DNA of 7,284 nucleotides, taken from NCBI GenBank assembly GCA_025998775.1, contig BNWK01000066.1:1-7284 (forward strand), read 5' to 3'. The first letter of the stretch is position 1; every line of letters begins with the position of its first letter. Below are positions 1 to 5,462 of the stretch, piece after piece. The notes below the pieces were generated by a model. It saw only the letters and a list, made by a program, of their open reading frames with translations, was not told where the DNA came from and did not search any database. The translations under genes and the position numbers were made by a program. This stretch comes from Alphaproteobacteria bacterium (lineage in GTDB: Bacteria > Pseudomonadota > Alphaproteobacteria > UBA3830).

Positions 1-117
1 TTCAGAGACTGTATAAAGTCATTCTTCAAAAAAACATGGACTGATATTGCCCAATCAATGCGCAGTTGTATTACCGACAAGTTTCAAGCCATCACAAAAC
101 CAAACTTCTCAACTTGA
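1..117 (+). CDS. 3' end of an unidentified plus-strand gene, possibly a transposase
   Basis: A reading frame is open from base 1 and ends at a TGA at 115-117. It encodes the last 38 residues of a protein that starts outside the window. The peptide is basic and has ordinary protein composition (…KKTWTDIAQSM…ITDKFQAI…). It runs opposite to the phage operon and converges on its last visible gene, which does not fit a phage morphogenesis gene. A C-terminal fragment of an IS630/Tc1-mariner-type transposase would fit the position, the orientation and the stop codon lying next to a putative element end. No catalytic motif is in view, so this identity is a guess. The alternatives are another convergent gene or a chance open frame of 38 codons. 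Confidence 0.35.
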   Translation, partial: FRDCIKSFFKKTWTDIAQSMRSCITDKFQAITKPNFST

Positions 118-122
118 TTGGG
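50..122. repeat. 9-bp inverted repeat CCCAATCAA / TTGATTGGG
   Basis: CCCAATCAA at 50-58 is matched exactly by its reverse complement TTGATTGGG at 114-122, with 55 bases between. The right arm overlaps the stop codon of the plus-strand fragment and sits at the proposed element edge. It could be a transposase binding site repeated inside an element end, part of a terminator-like fold, or chance, since a 9-bp match is not rare in AT-rich DNA. Confidence 0.3.
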
Positions 123-181
123 TATATGGTTTGCGTGATTTTTGCAATTGATTCAGCCACACTAATTGAATATTCGCCCAT
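92..181 (-). pseudogene. Truncated first gene downstream of the gpFII-like connector
   Basis: An ATG at 181-179 lies 2 nt after the connector stop codon. It is preceded by GGAG at 190-193 with 8 nt spacing, as good a ribosome site as those of the intact genes. The reading frame begins MGEYSISVAESIAKITQTI and stops at TGA 92-94 after 30 codons. In lambda the gene after FII is Z, a minor tail protein, but this short N-terminus is not enough to assign a family. The good start with an abrupt end suggests that only about the first 19 codons are native and the rest is inserted sequence. A frameshift, or a genuine 30-residue protein, are alternatives. Confidence 0.5.
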
Positions 182-183
182 GA

Positions 184-504
184 TTATTTCTCCAACAATA
201 CAGCCTGAAATTTCCAAATTATGTTCGATGCATCCAACAAAGGCTCCTCGTGAATCTTATACTTTTTCGAGTCGATGAAAATTACGTCACTAATTTTCGG
301 TTTTACGTCGGAAGCTTTCACGGAAAATTCGGCAACTTGTCCAATGACTTGAGAGCTGCCGACTTCATAAACATTTTCCGGTTCTTTGACCAACGCGACA
401 ATTGAAAAAGAGGCAGAGGCTGTTGATTTATAAACAACCTCAACCCCAAGATGCTCAAAGGCATCGTCAAACGCATTTTTCAACGTCTCTTTTATCAAGC
501 TCAT
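184..504 (-). CDS. gpFII-like head-tail connector protein
   Basis: The 106-residue product resembles lambda gpFII (117 residues), which binds the portal/gpW end of a filled head and forms the surface where the tail attaches. Visible similarities are the acidic N-terminal helix (…NAFDDAFEHLG…), the segment KEPENVYEVGSSQV matching the lambda FDDPENISYAGQGV region, and a late K-x-SDVIFIDSKKYKI strand pair like the lambda RRGDTLTIGEENFWV region. The ATG at 504-502 overlaps the capsid TGA as ATGA and has GAAGG at 512-516, 7 nt upstream. A farther in-frame ATG at 540 lies inside the capsid gene and is not needed. It follows the major capsid gene directly, with no FI-like gene between. The family is inferred from short motifs, position and length. 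Confidence 0.82.
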   Translation of the reverse strand: MSLIKETLKNAFDDAFEHLGVEVVYKSTASASFSIVALVKEPENVYEVGSSQVIGQVAEFSVKASDVKPKISDVIFIDSKKYKIHEEPLLDASNIIWKFQAVLLEK

Positions 505-1502
505 ATGGCGACCTTCACAAGCACTCCAGGACGCAAACACATTGGCAGTGGATTGCTTTGGGTATGAAGGTCTGTCCCGCGATCGAATTTTCTAGGACAC
601 TGTTTTGCATACATCGGCAACCCCAGCGTGTTGACCGTTTCGTTAAAATCGGCGGGAGCAAAGTACGTCACAAAAGTTTCCGCCGTCCCAGTTGGAAAGC
701 AATGGCCTTCGTTGGCAGCGATGAATCGGCGAACATTTCCGTTCATATCGGTAGCTTGTCCGCGATATTCCTCGAAAGTAATTCCAGCAAAAGTAAATCC
801 AGTGCGCATATCGTTTCGAAGTGCAGATCCTTCCTGCCATAATTCGTATGCCTCTTTGACTTTCGAATGAGAAGTAAGTGCATCGAAAAATTCCGGCGAA
901 ACCAAACAATGAATACCGCTCATGAATTCTCCGCGCAGATTATCTTCGACGTGGCGAACAACCTCCAGACACTTTCTCTTTACATCCGTTGTGGTTGTGC
1001 CGAGCGCAAAACTAACGACTTTTGGCGCAATTTCAAACTCATCGTATAAGTTATAGAGCGTAGAGCCGTCGGAATCCAAAATATACCCCTTCAGCGCACC
1101 CATTCGCAAATGCTCAAGAGTTATTGCGTGTTTATTTCGCATTGTTTGCAAGTGATCCGTGACGACGTTGGCCATCGCCTGCAATTCTGTTTCGCTTCCA
1201 AAAGCACGAATGCCCTGCACCTCTTCCGGCAAAATGACATCGTCGTGGGGAATGTGCGGAATCGTAAATGAACGCATTTTGCGTTTGCCCTGCGTACCAA
1301 GAGTTGCAGGACTTCCTGGCATTTGCGTCGGCAGCAGATTCAGCACACCATTTTTTTCCTCCACACAAATATTTCTAGTGCGAACGGATTTTTGCGGAAA
1401 CAATTTTAGCGATTCCAGTTTTCCGTACATGTTCGGCAGCAGATTCAAAGATGCCGTTAGCGATGTCATATCGAACGCAGAATTTTCAAATGGATTATTC
1501 AT
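501..1502 (-). CDS. Major capsid protein, lambda gpE family
   Basis: This 333-residue protein is close to lambda gpE (341) and forms the icosahedral shell. It shows the family layout: an N-terminal segment (FDMTSLTASLNLLPNMYGKL, residues 10-29); the region around IPHDDVILPEEVQGIRAFG where E-loop and spine elements lie; a central DGSTLYNLYDEF; and the conserved end YAKQCPRKFDRGTDLHTQSN followed by PLPMCLRPGVLVKVAI. A very strong AGGAGG (1510-1515) sits 7 nt before the ATG at 1502-1500 and touches the stop codon of the decoration gene, which suits the high output needed for a capsid subunit. Sampled stretches of this gene look more GC-rich than the sfsA region, but I did not measure it across the genes. 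No truncation or frameshift was seen. Confidence 0.96.
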   Translation of the reverse strand: MNNPFENSAFDMTSLTASLNLLPNMYGKLESLKLFPQKSVRTRNICVEEKNGVLNLLPTQMPGSPATLGTQGKRKMRSFTIPHIPHDDVILPEEVQGIRAFGSETELQAMANVVTDHLQTMRNKHAITLEHLRMGALKGYILDSDGSTLYNLYDEFEIAPKVVSFALGTTTTDVKRKCLEVVRHVEDNLRGEFMSGIHCLVSPEFFDALTSHSKVKEAYELWQEGSALRNDMRTGFTFAGITFEEYRGQATDMNGNVRRFIAANEGHCFPTGTAETFVTYFAPADFNETVNTLGLPMYAKQCPRKFDRGTDLHTQSNPLPMCLRPGVLVKVAI

Positions 1503-1514
1503 GTTTTTTCCTCC

Positions 1515-1904
1515 TCAAGCTGATTGTCTTATTACTAAACCGCGAGCCTCTAAATCTTTTTTGATTTTCTTCTTCTGATTCGCAGTTGCGCCATTAGGAA
1601 ACACAACTGCTCCGCTAGCAACAATTGCATCACGCGCAATCATCAAAGATTTTTTTACTCCGTCGGTTGCATCAACATCCTCTAAAAGAACGCCAACCGC
1701 AGTTTCACTTCCGTCCAACACCTCATTTTGTGCTCCAGTTGGCAGATACACTGATTTTACTTCGTCGGTTGCTGTTTTTATTCCAACAATGGTTCCGAGT
1801 TTTAGATTTTGTCCAGCAGCGACTGTCACGACCTCGCGACAGTAATTTTTATCTGCTTCGTATTTGAGTAGATCGCCCAAGTTTTTGTTTTCTACGATAG
1901 CCAT
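1515..1904 (-). CDS. Head decoration protein, lambda gpD family
   Basis: The 129-residue product is a gpD-type capsid decoration protein. In lambda it trimerises on the expanded shell at the three-fold positions and stabilises the packaged head. Recognisable parts are REVVTVAAGQNLKLGTIVG, a strand-rich middle with SETAVGVLLEDVDATDG, and the typical tail VVFPNGA…KKDLEARGLVIRQSA. I place the start at ATG 1904-1902 because AGGA at 1913-1916 lies 8 nt upstream. An ATG nine bases earlier (1913-1911) overlaps the protease stop as ATGA, but its only AGG is directly adjacent. That start would add three residues (132 in all). The gene lies between protease and capsid as in lambda. The family is clear despite low identity to lambda gpD (110 residues). 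Confidence 0.93.
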   Translation of the reverse strand: MAIVENKNLGDLLKYEADKNYCREVVTVAAGQNLKLGTIVGIKTATDEVKSVYLPTGAQNEVLDGSETAVGVLLEDVDATDGVKKSLMIARDAIVASGAVVFPNGATANQKKKIKKDLEARGLVIRQSA

Positions 1905-1909
1905 TTTTA

Positions 1910-2155
1910 TCATCCTATTTTTGCTCTTAATTTTGCTGCTGCAAGCACAGGATTCTCCTGCACTTTTTCCTGATGATACACAGTACTCATAATCTCATTT
2001 TGAGTACTTGAAGATGCCAGCAATTTTTCCTTTACCTGATCAGGCGTTAATTGCTGTTCGATGAACTCAGCCAATTTATTTTCGGCATGAGCCAATTTGC
2101 AGAGCTTGGAAATTTCCAAAATCTCTGCGCGATACGTTTCGATGTCTTCTGCCAT
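1910..2155 (-). CDS. Probable nested scaffold protein (Nu3-like), in frame within the protease gene
   Basis: An ATG at 2155-2153, in the protease frame at Met256, is preceded by GGAGGG (2162-2167) with 6 nt spacing, one of the strongest ribosome sites in the window. It would make an 81-residue protein starting MAEDIETYRAEILEISKL and ending …ENPVLAAAKLRAKIG. The product is highly charged, rich in Glu, Lys, Gln and Ala, predicted helical by eye, and has no enzyme motif. In lambda the scaffold gpNu3 is made in this way, from an in-frame start within the 3' part of gene C. It organises capsid subunits in the procapsid and is then removed. The product here would be shorter than lambda Nu3 (roughly 130 residues). 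Production from this start is inferred, not shown. Confidence 0.7.
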   Translation of the reverse strand: MAEDIETYRAEILEISKLCKLAHAENKLAEFIEQQLTPDQVKEKLLASSSTQNEIMSTVYHQEKVQENPVLAAAKLRAKIG

Positions 2156-2920
2156 ATTTTTCCCTCCAATTATTTGTAGACATTTTCGAAAATCACCAAC
2201 CTCATCTGCCAAACCGAGACTAATCGCGTTATCACCAAAATATGTGGCAGCTTGAGTAGCTTTGATCTGAGCTTGTGAGATGTTTCTATTTCTTGCGACC
2301 ACCGCAACAAACATTCCGTAAAGACGATCCACTTCTTTTTGCAGATCGAAAATCGCATCATCCGAAAGAGGTTGATGCGGTGATAAATCATTTTTCTTAC
2401 TACCTGCAAAAATCGTCGTATATTTCATGCCTTCTTTTTTGTCGTATTCGCTGATGTCCAAATGTGTTGCGATAACGCCTATGCTTCCAATTCCTGACGT
2501 GCGATTGACGAAAATTTTTGATGCCGCAGAAGCAATTGCATACGCTGCTGAAAATGCATGATCGTTTGCAATAGCATAAATCGGTTTTGCTTCTCTGGAC
2601 TCATAAATGAAATCCACCAGATCAAAAAGTCCACTGACTTCTCCGCCTGGACTATCTATGTCTAATAAAATAGAATTGACTTTTGAGTCTTCAAGAGCTG
2701 TTGCAACCAACTCGTGAATTTCATTATATGATGTCGTTACGAAAAAATGCGAGTCGCACTGACAATTTTTTGTAAGCAAACCATGAATCGGAATGACAGC
2801 AATACTATTATATATATTGTATGCAATTTCTTTTTCCGCAGGAAACCACTCCATACTGGAAATCATTTCCAGCGACTGCGGATTAATTAATAGTGGTTTA
2901 TTCATCAACTTCTGGATCAT
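1910..2920 (-). CDS. S49-family head maturation protease, lambda gpC-like
   Basis: This 336-residue protein is a signal-peptide-peptidase-A-like serine protease (S49), the gpC equivalent that sits inside the procapsid and processes head proteins. Motifs are the core strand SILLDIDSPGGEV (residues 83-95), the nucleophile region NDHAFSAAYAIAS with Ser124 as likely catalytic serine, the GIGSIGV turn (143-149), and the general-base lysine in FAGSKKND (Lys175 or Lys176). The C-terminal ~80 residues, from Met256, are helical, charged and outside the protease fold, as expected of a scaffold part. ATG 2920-2918 overlaps the portal gene by 23 nt and has GAGGA 5 nt upstream (2926-2930). The later ATG at 2905 has no comparable site. 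At 336 residues it is shorter than lambda gpC (about 439), mainly in the C-terminal part. Confidence 0.95.
   Translation of the reverse strand: MIQKLMNKPLLINPQSLEMISSMEWFPAEKEIAYNIYNSIAVIPIHGLLTKNCQCDSHFFVTTSYNEIHELVATALEDSKVNSILLDIDSPGGEVSGLFDLVDFIYESREAKPIYAIANDHAFSAAYAIASAASKIFVNRTSGIGSIGVIATHLDISEYDKKEGMKYTTIFAGSKKNDLSPHQPLSDDAIFDLQKEVDRLYGMFVAVVARNRNISQAQIKATQAATYFGDNAISLGLADEVGDFRKCLQIIGGKNMAEDIETYRAEILEISKLCKLAHAENKLAEFIEQQLTPDQVKEKLLASSSTQNEIMSTVYHQEKVQENPVLAAAKLRAKIG
2162..2167 (-). promoter_or_regulatory. Internal Shine-Dalgarno sequence for the nested scaffold start
   Basis: GGAGGG on the minus strand sits inside the protease coding sequence, over Gly-Gly-Lys codons (residues 252-254), 6 nt before an in-frame ATG. 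Its near-perfect match to the 16S anti-Shine-Dalgarno and ideal spacing support internal initiation. The glycine codons used, GGA GGG, create the site. Confidence 0.72.
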
Positions 2921-4319
2921 CGTTTTCCTCGTTTATATTCTGTGAGTCGAATATTAATCCCATCTTTTTTGCGCGTTCGTTATCAGCGGAAATTTCCGCA
3001 TCTATTTCTTCGATGTCGTAACCAAGTTCAGAAACAACTTCTGCGCGAGATTTGAATCCGCAGCGAACTGCATTCATTTGTGCATTTTGTTCTTTCAATG
3101 GATCGACCCAGGCGAATCCCTGCGGAATCCATTTCACCAAAGAAAATGTTGGATCGTTTGGACACTTTATTGCATCTGATAAAATTGCAAGCTCAATCCA
3201 TTTGTTCCAAATCGGTCTGCAAAGTTGAAACACAATTAAGTTATGTTGTAGCGATGTGCATTTTCGACGGAACTCAACTAGTCCGGCACGGATCGACGAG
3301 TAATTTACATCGCTCAAATCGCCTGTAAGTTGTTCGTATGTAATTCCTAAACCGACAGAAATTGCTCGCAGTTGCTGTTTTATAAAGACTTCATATGTTC
3401 CACCAACATCTGCTGGACTAGAAAATTTCACATCTTCGCCTGGATCTAAAAATTGCATTGTTCCAGGTTCAAGACCAGCAAATGCAGCTCCGTGTTCGTT
3501 GGCGTTTCCCTCTCCAAACATGTCGGTTTCTGAATCTAAACGAGTTACGAATCCAGCAAACATTGCCGCCGTTTTTTTGCGCACCAATTCGGCATCTTCA
3601 TATTGATCGAGATCGTGCAATTTCAGAAGAACATTACTCAGCCACGGTTCACCGCGAATTTGTCCAGGTCGGAGCGGTTTAAAAATATGCAAAATCTCAG
3701 ATGCTGGAATACGGACGCTTTCGAGTAACTGAAAACTATTTTCTCCTGGATGTTCTTTATATAAATAGTAAGCAACACGTTTTCCGGTTTTATCGAATTC
3801 GATGCCAGACCTGATGATATTTCCATTTGGTAGTGCTTGATCTTTTGATGAATCCAAATGTTCAGATTCTAGCACTTGCAATTTCAACGGAACAGTTGCG
3901 TTTTTCTTATCGATTTTCAAACGCACAAAACACTCTCCACACTCAATTACACTTCTCAAAACCAAAGATTGAAAACCGTAAAAATCCACAACTCCTGCGC
4001 TATCTGCTTCGTCTGTCCAACTCAACCATAAATCTTGAACGTTTCTTCTAAACTCAGAATCTTTTGCCTTCGATTGCGGCTTGATTCCGGTGCCAATGCA
4101 ATTCGAAACGATGGAATCTATGGCATTTGAAGCATATGGATTTTTACGAACAATATCATGTGATCGCGTCCGCAAAGTACTCAAACTTGAGGCAAGGAGT
4201 GTATTGATGGACGAGCTCGACGGATACCAATTGCCAAGCCGTTTTCCATGTCCGGCTCCATCGTATGGTGCTGATGCTTTTTTCTTGAAGAGGTTGGTGA
4301 ACGACTCAAATATTTTCAT
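2898..4319 (-). CDS. Portal protein, lambda gpB family
   Basis: The 473-residue product is a lambda-family portal, the dodecameric ring at one vertex through which DNA is pumped and to which connector and tail attach. The N-terminal signature is YDGAGHGKRLGNWY (19-32), then SLSTLRTRSHDIVRKNPYAS (45-64), AIDSIVSNCIGTGIKP (66-81), the stem and clip region, HIFKPLRPGQIRGEPWLS (211-228), and the family hallmark TYEQLTGDLSDVNYSSIRAG (327-346) near the crown. The C-terminus is acidic (NEENDDPEVDE). Lambda gpB is 533 residues. The ATG at 4319-4317 overlaps the gpW TGA as ATGA and has AAAAGG 6 nt upstream. Its 3' end overlaps the protease start by 23 nt. In lambda some portal subunits lose a short N-terminal piece during maturation. 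Whether that happens here cannot be seen. Confidence 0.97.
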   Translation of the reverse strand: MKIFESFTNLFKKKASAPYDGAGHGKRLGNWYPSSSSINTLLASSLSTLRTRSHDIVRKNPYASNAIDSIVSNCIGTGIKPQSKAKDSEFRRNVQDLWLSWTDEADSAGVVDFYGFQSLVLRSVIECGECFVRLKIDKKNATVPLKLQVLESEHLDSSKDQALPNGNIIRSGIEFDKTGKRVAYYLYKEHPGENSFQLLESVRIPASEILHIFKPLRPGQIRGEPWLSNVLLKLHDLDQYEDAELVRKKTAAMFAGFVTRLDSETDMFGEGNANEHGAAFAGLEPGTMQFLDPGEDVKFSSPADVGGTYEVFIKQQLRAISVGLGITYEQLTGDLSDVNYSSIRAGLVEFRRKCTSLQHNLIVFQLCRPIWNKWIELAILSDAIKCPNDPTFSLVKWIPQGFAWVDPLKEQNAQMNAVRCGFKSRAEVVSELGYDIEEIDAEISADNERAKKMGLIFDSQNINEENDDPEVDE

Positions 4320-4540
4320 TTTAAGCCTTTTGTAGTTGTGAAGATAACATGGCGTTTGTTGGTTTTTTCTGGATTTTCCAAACCTGCTTTGATGCGATTC
4401 CGAAAATTCAGTAGATCCTGCAAATCAACACTTGCGTATTGTATGCGAGTGTCTCCATACCAAACGGAAGTAACCCGTCGGCCAGCCTGCAATTCGCTGA
4501 TTGCTTTTTCTATCGATTCAAGATTTTCTCGGTTAAACAT
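4316..4540 (-). CDS. Head-completion (head-tail joining) protein, gpW family
   Basis: This 74-residue protein fits the gpW family (lambda gpW is 68 residues). gpW binds under the portal after packaging, seals the head and provides the site for gpFII. The pattern is a first helix (ENLESIEKAISELQAG), a short β-hairpin (RRVTSVWYGDTRIQYAS) and a second helix (DLQDLLNFRNRIKAGLE), with a basic tail, like the lambda [20 protein letters not shown] and LKKYIAELE segments. The ATG at 4540 has TTGGA (4546-4550) at 5 nt and GGGAG (4553-4557) at 12 nt. It sits immediately before the portal gene as in lambda, but is separated from the terminase by the inserted nuclease gene. Confidence 0.93.
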   Translation of the reverse strand: MFNRENLESIEKAISELQAGRRVTSVWYGDTRIQYASVDLQDLLNFRNRIKAGLENPEKTNKRHVIFTTTKGLK

Positions 4541-4547
4541 AAAAATC

Positions 4548-4580
4548 CAACACTCCCTACATATTGCTTATTCAGTGTTG
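4548..4580 (-). promoter_or_regulatory. Inverted repeat over the gpW ribosome binding region
   Basis: On the minus strand CAACACT (4580-4574) pairs exactly with AGTGTTG (4554-4548) across a 19-base loop and is followed by GATTTTT and the gpW ATG. The 3' arm overlaps the GGGAG/TTGGA region, so a folded transcript could mask it. The 7-bp stem, only three pairs of which are G-C, and the large loop make both a hairpin and a terminator weak. It lies in the only sizeable gap in the operon, the 69 nt after sfsA. Confidence 0.25.
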
Positions 4581-4609
4581 AAGAAAAAATGTCTAAAAGG
4601 ATTTTTGTG

Positions 4610-5344
4610 TTACGAATGAATTATTGTGGATGTAATCTCAAAATAGTGGATAAAACTAATGCCTAATTTATCGATTGAAAGATTCATTTGCCAGAGCTCT
4701 ATTCCTTTTGCGATGGCATTTCTCATTATCTCGGTTATTTCCACATTATATTTGCTGGGAACCGGTGGAACAAACCTTGGTGCGTCGAATACAAAACACA
4801 TTAGCAAAATCGCCCGTTTGTTTTTATCCAAGCTATTGCTAAGTTCGGTAACGTGTTTGACAAATCTTCCCGGAGACATGGGGGCTTTCTGTTCCCAGGA
4901 TTCTGTTTTCGTGAACAAATGAATGAGCGGCATTTTTACTTCGATATAAACATTTCCAACCCGAAAATCCAATCGTGATGAACCAAGAGCCTGTTCTCTA
5001 AGAATAGTTTCGCCCATTGGAGCAATATCTTCCAGCAGTCCAGTTTTTAAAAAATGGTTCACGTATCCATTGATTGCGGTTTGATTAATTCCAATCCAAG
5101 ATTGTGCGTCATCAATCGAAATTGCTTCCACAGTGTATTGAGTTTTTCTATTAACGTTCGTTGATTTTGAAAGAAGACATGGTATGTCGCTGAAAACCAC
5201 GTTTCCAATTTTTCCAGTGGTGGGACAGTGGCATTTTTCAACGTTTCCTTCTATCTCGACGTTCATCAGAAAGCGATTCTGTCTGGATTTTATGATTCCA
5301 TCGATGAGAGGATTTTCAAATTCAAATTTTAAAGAATTATCCAC
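4610..5344 (-). CDS. sfsA: SfsA-family DNA/RNA nuclease encoded inside the phage packaging operon
   Basis: The 244-residue product matches SfsA (E. coli 234), known from stimulation of maltose genes and DNA binding and now annotated as a nuclease with a PD-(D/E)XK-like core. Visible parts: an N-terminal OB-like region with KSRQNRFLMNVEIEG (19-33), CPTTG at 40-44 (E. coli CPNTG), then GSSRLDFRVGNVYIEVK (121-137), giving putative catalytic Asp126, Glu135 and Lys137, KHVTEL (163-168, E. coli KHLREL) and a final FVFDAPRFVPP (184-194). The start is GTG 5344 with GGAG at 5354-5357, 9 nt upstream. It lies between terminase and gpW in the same direction, so it is part of the phage operon and not flanking host DNA. 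It diverges from the family: EVKS is EVKM, and the FPDAVTERG segment is changed to MSPGRF. Its role in the phage is unknown. Packaging, counter-defence and host DNA/RNA degradation are all possible. Confidence 0.88.
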   Translation of the reverse strand: MDNSLKFEFENPLIDGIIKSRQNRFLMNVEIEGNVEKCHCPTTGKIGNVVFSDIPCLLSKSTNVNRKTQYTVEAISIDDAQSWIGINQTAINGYVNHFLKTGLLEDIAPMGETILREQALGSSRLDFRVGNVYIEVKMPLIHLFTKTESWEQKAPMSPGRFVKHVTELSNSLDKNKRAILLMCFVFDAPRFVPPVPSKYNVEITEIMRNAIAKGIELWQMNLSIDKLGISFIHYFEITSTIIHS

Positions 5345-5462
5345 GCGCGTTTACTCCAAATTTTCCCACCACAATCATTGAATTTTTAGCATGCATGTTA
5401 ACCATCCACTGCGAAATTAACATCTGCAAGTCTTCTAAAAAAGACGATGGTTCTACATCCAA
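5337..5462 (-). CDS. Possible small gene between terminase and sfsA (41 codons)
   Basis: In the 108-nt gap between terminase stop and sfsA start one minus-strand frame is open throughout. It begins at a possible TTG (5462-5460) just after an in-frame TAG, overlaps the end of the terminase by 10 nt, and ends with TAA at 5339-5337, 8 nt inside sfsA. The peptide begins LDVEPSSFLEDLQMLISQWM and ends …MIVVGKFGVNARG. It has ordinary composition and resembles no family I know. No good ribosome site precedes the TTG (only AAGAAG, very close), and an internal ATG start would leave 28 residues. Its tight overlap on both sides fits an operon gene or a coupling leader for the GTG-started nuclease. It may equally be chance. 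Confidence 0.3.
   Translation of the reverse strand: MDVEPSSFLEDLQMLISQWMVNMHAKNSMIVVGKFGVNARG

Larger units (their letters stand above)
1..122 (+). mobile_element. Possible end of an insertion element (IS630-like?)
   Basis: This is inferred from three things. A plus-strand frame ends at 117. A minus-strand phage gene that starts properly at 181 loses its frame by base 92. The sequence at the likely junction, TTGATTGGG followed by TATA (114-126), would give a TA target next to an element end. In IS630/Tc1-type elements the transposase stop often lies in or near the terminal inverted repeat, as it would here. The opposite end, the terminal repeat partner and the duplicated TA are outside the window, so neither the boundary nor the family can be confirmed. 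Confidence 0.33.

Noticed and set aside
66..278. Plus-strand 70-codon open frame
   Set aside because: It lies antisense to the connector gene and the truncated gene start, has no convincing ribosome site, and its second half is just the shadow of the connector coding sequence.
504..540. Upstream ATG extending the connector by 12 residues
   Set aside because: It would lie entirely inside the capsid gene, and the ATG at 504 has a good GAAGG site and the ATGA overlap typical of this operon.
402..842. Plus-strand 146-codon open frame
   Set aside because: Antisense to the capsid and connector genes, which are clearly recognised. Composition (rich in Ser, Arg, His, Gln) is typical of a shadow frame.
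1159..1578. Plus-strand 139-codon open frame
   Set aside because: Antisense to the capsid gene start and its strong ribosome site. The translation is Cys/Phe/Ser-rich and matches nothing recognised.
4659..4922. Plus-strand 87-codon frame antisense to the nuclease gene
   Set aside because: The opposite frame encodes a recognisable SfsA core, so this is a shadow. Its hydrophobic look comes from complementing charged codons.
4610..5344. Nuclease gene as host chromosome flanking a prophage
   Set aside because: It is bracketed by terminase on one side and gpW/portal on the other, all in one direction, so it is inside the phage module.
5382..5400. Palindromic CATGCATG run as an operator
   Set aside because: Only an 8-bp perfect palindrome within a possible coding stretch, with no promoter nearby. 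Too short to support a binding site.
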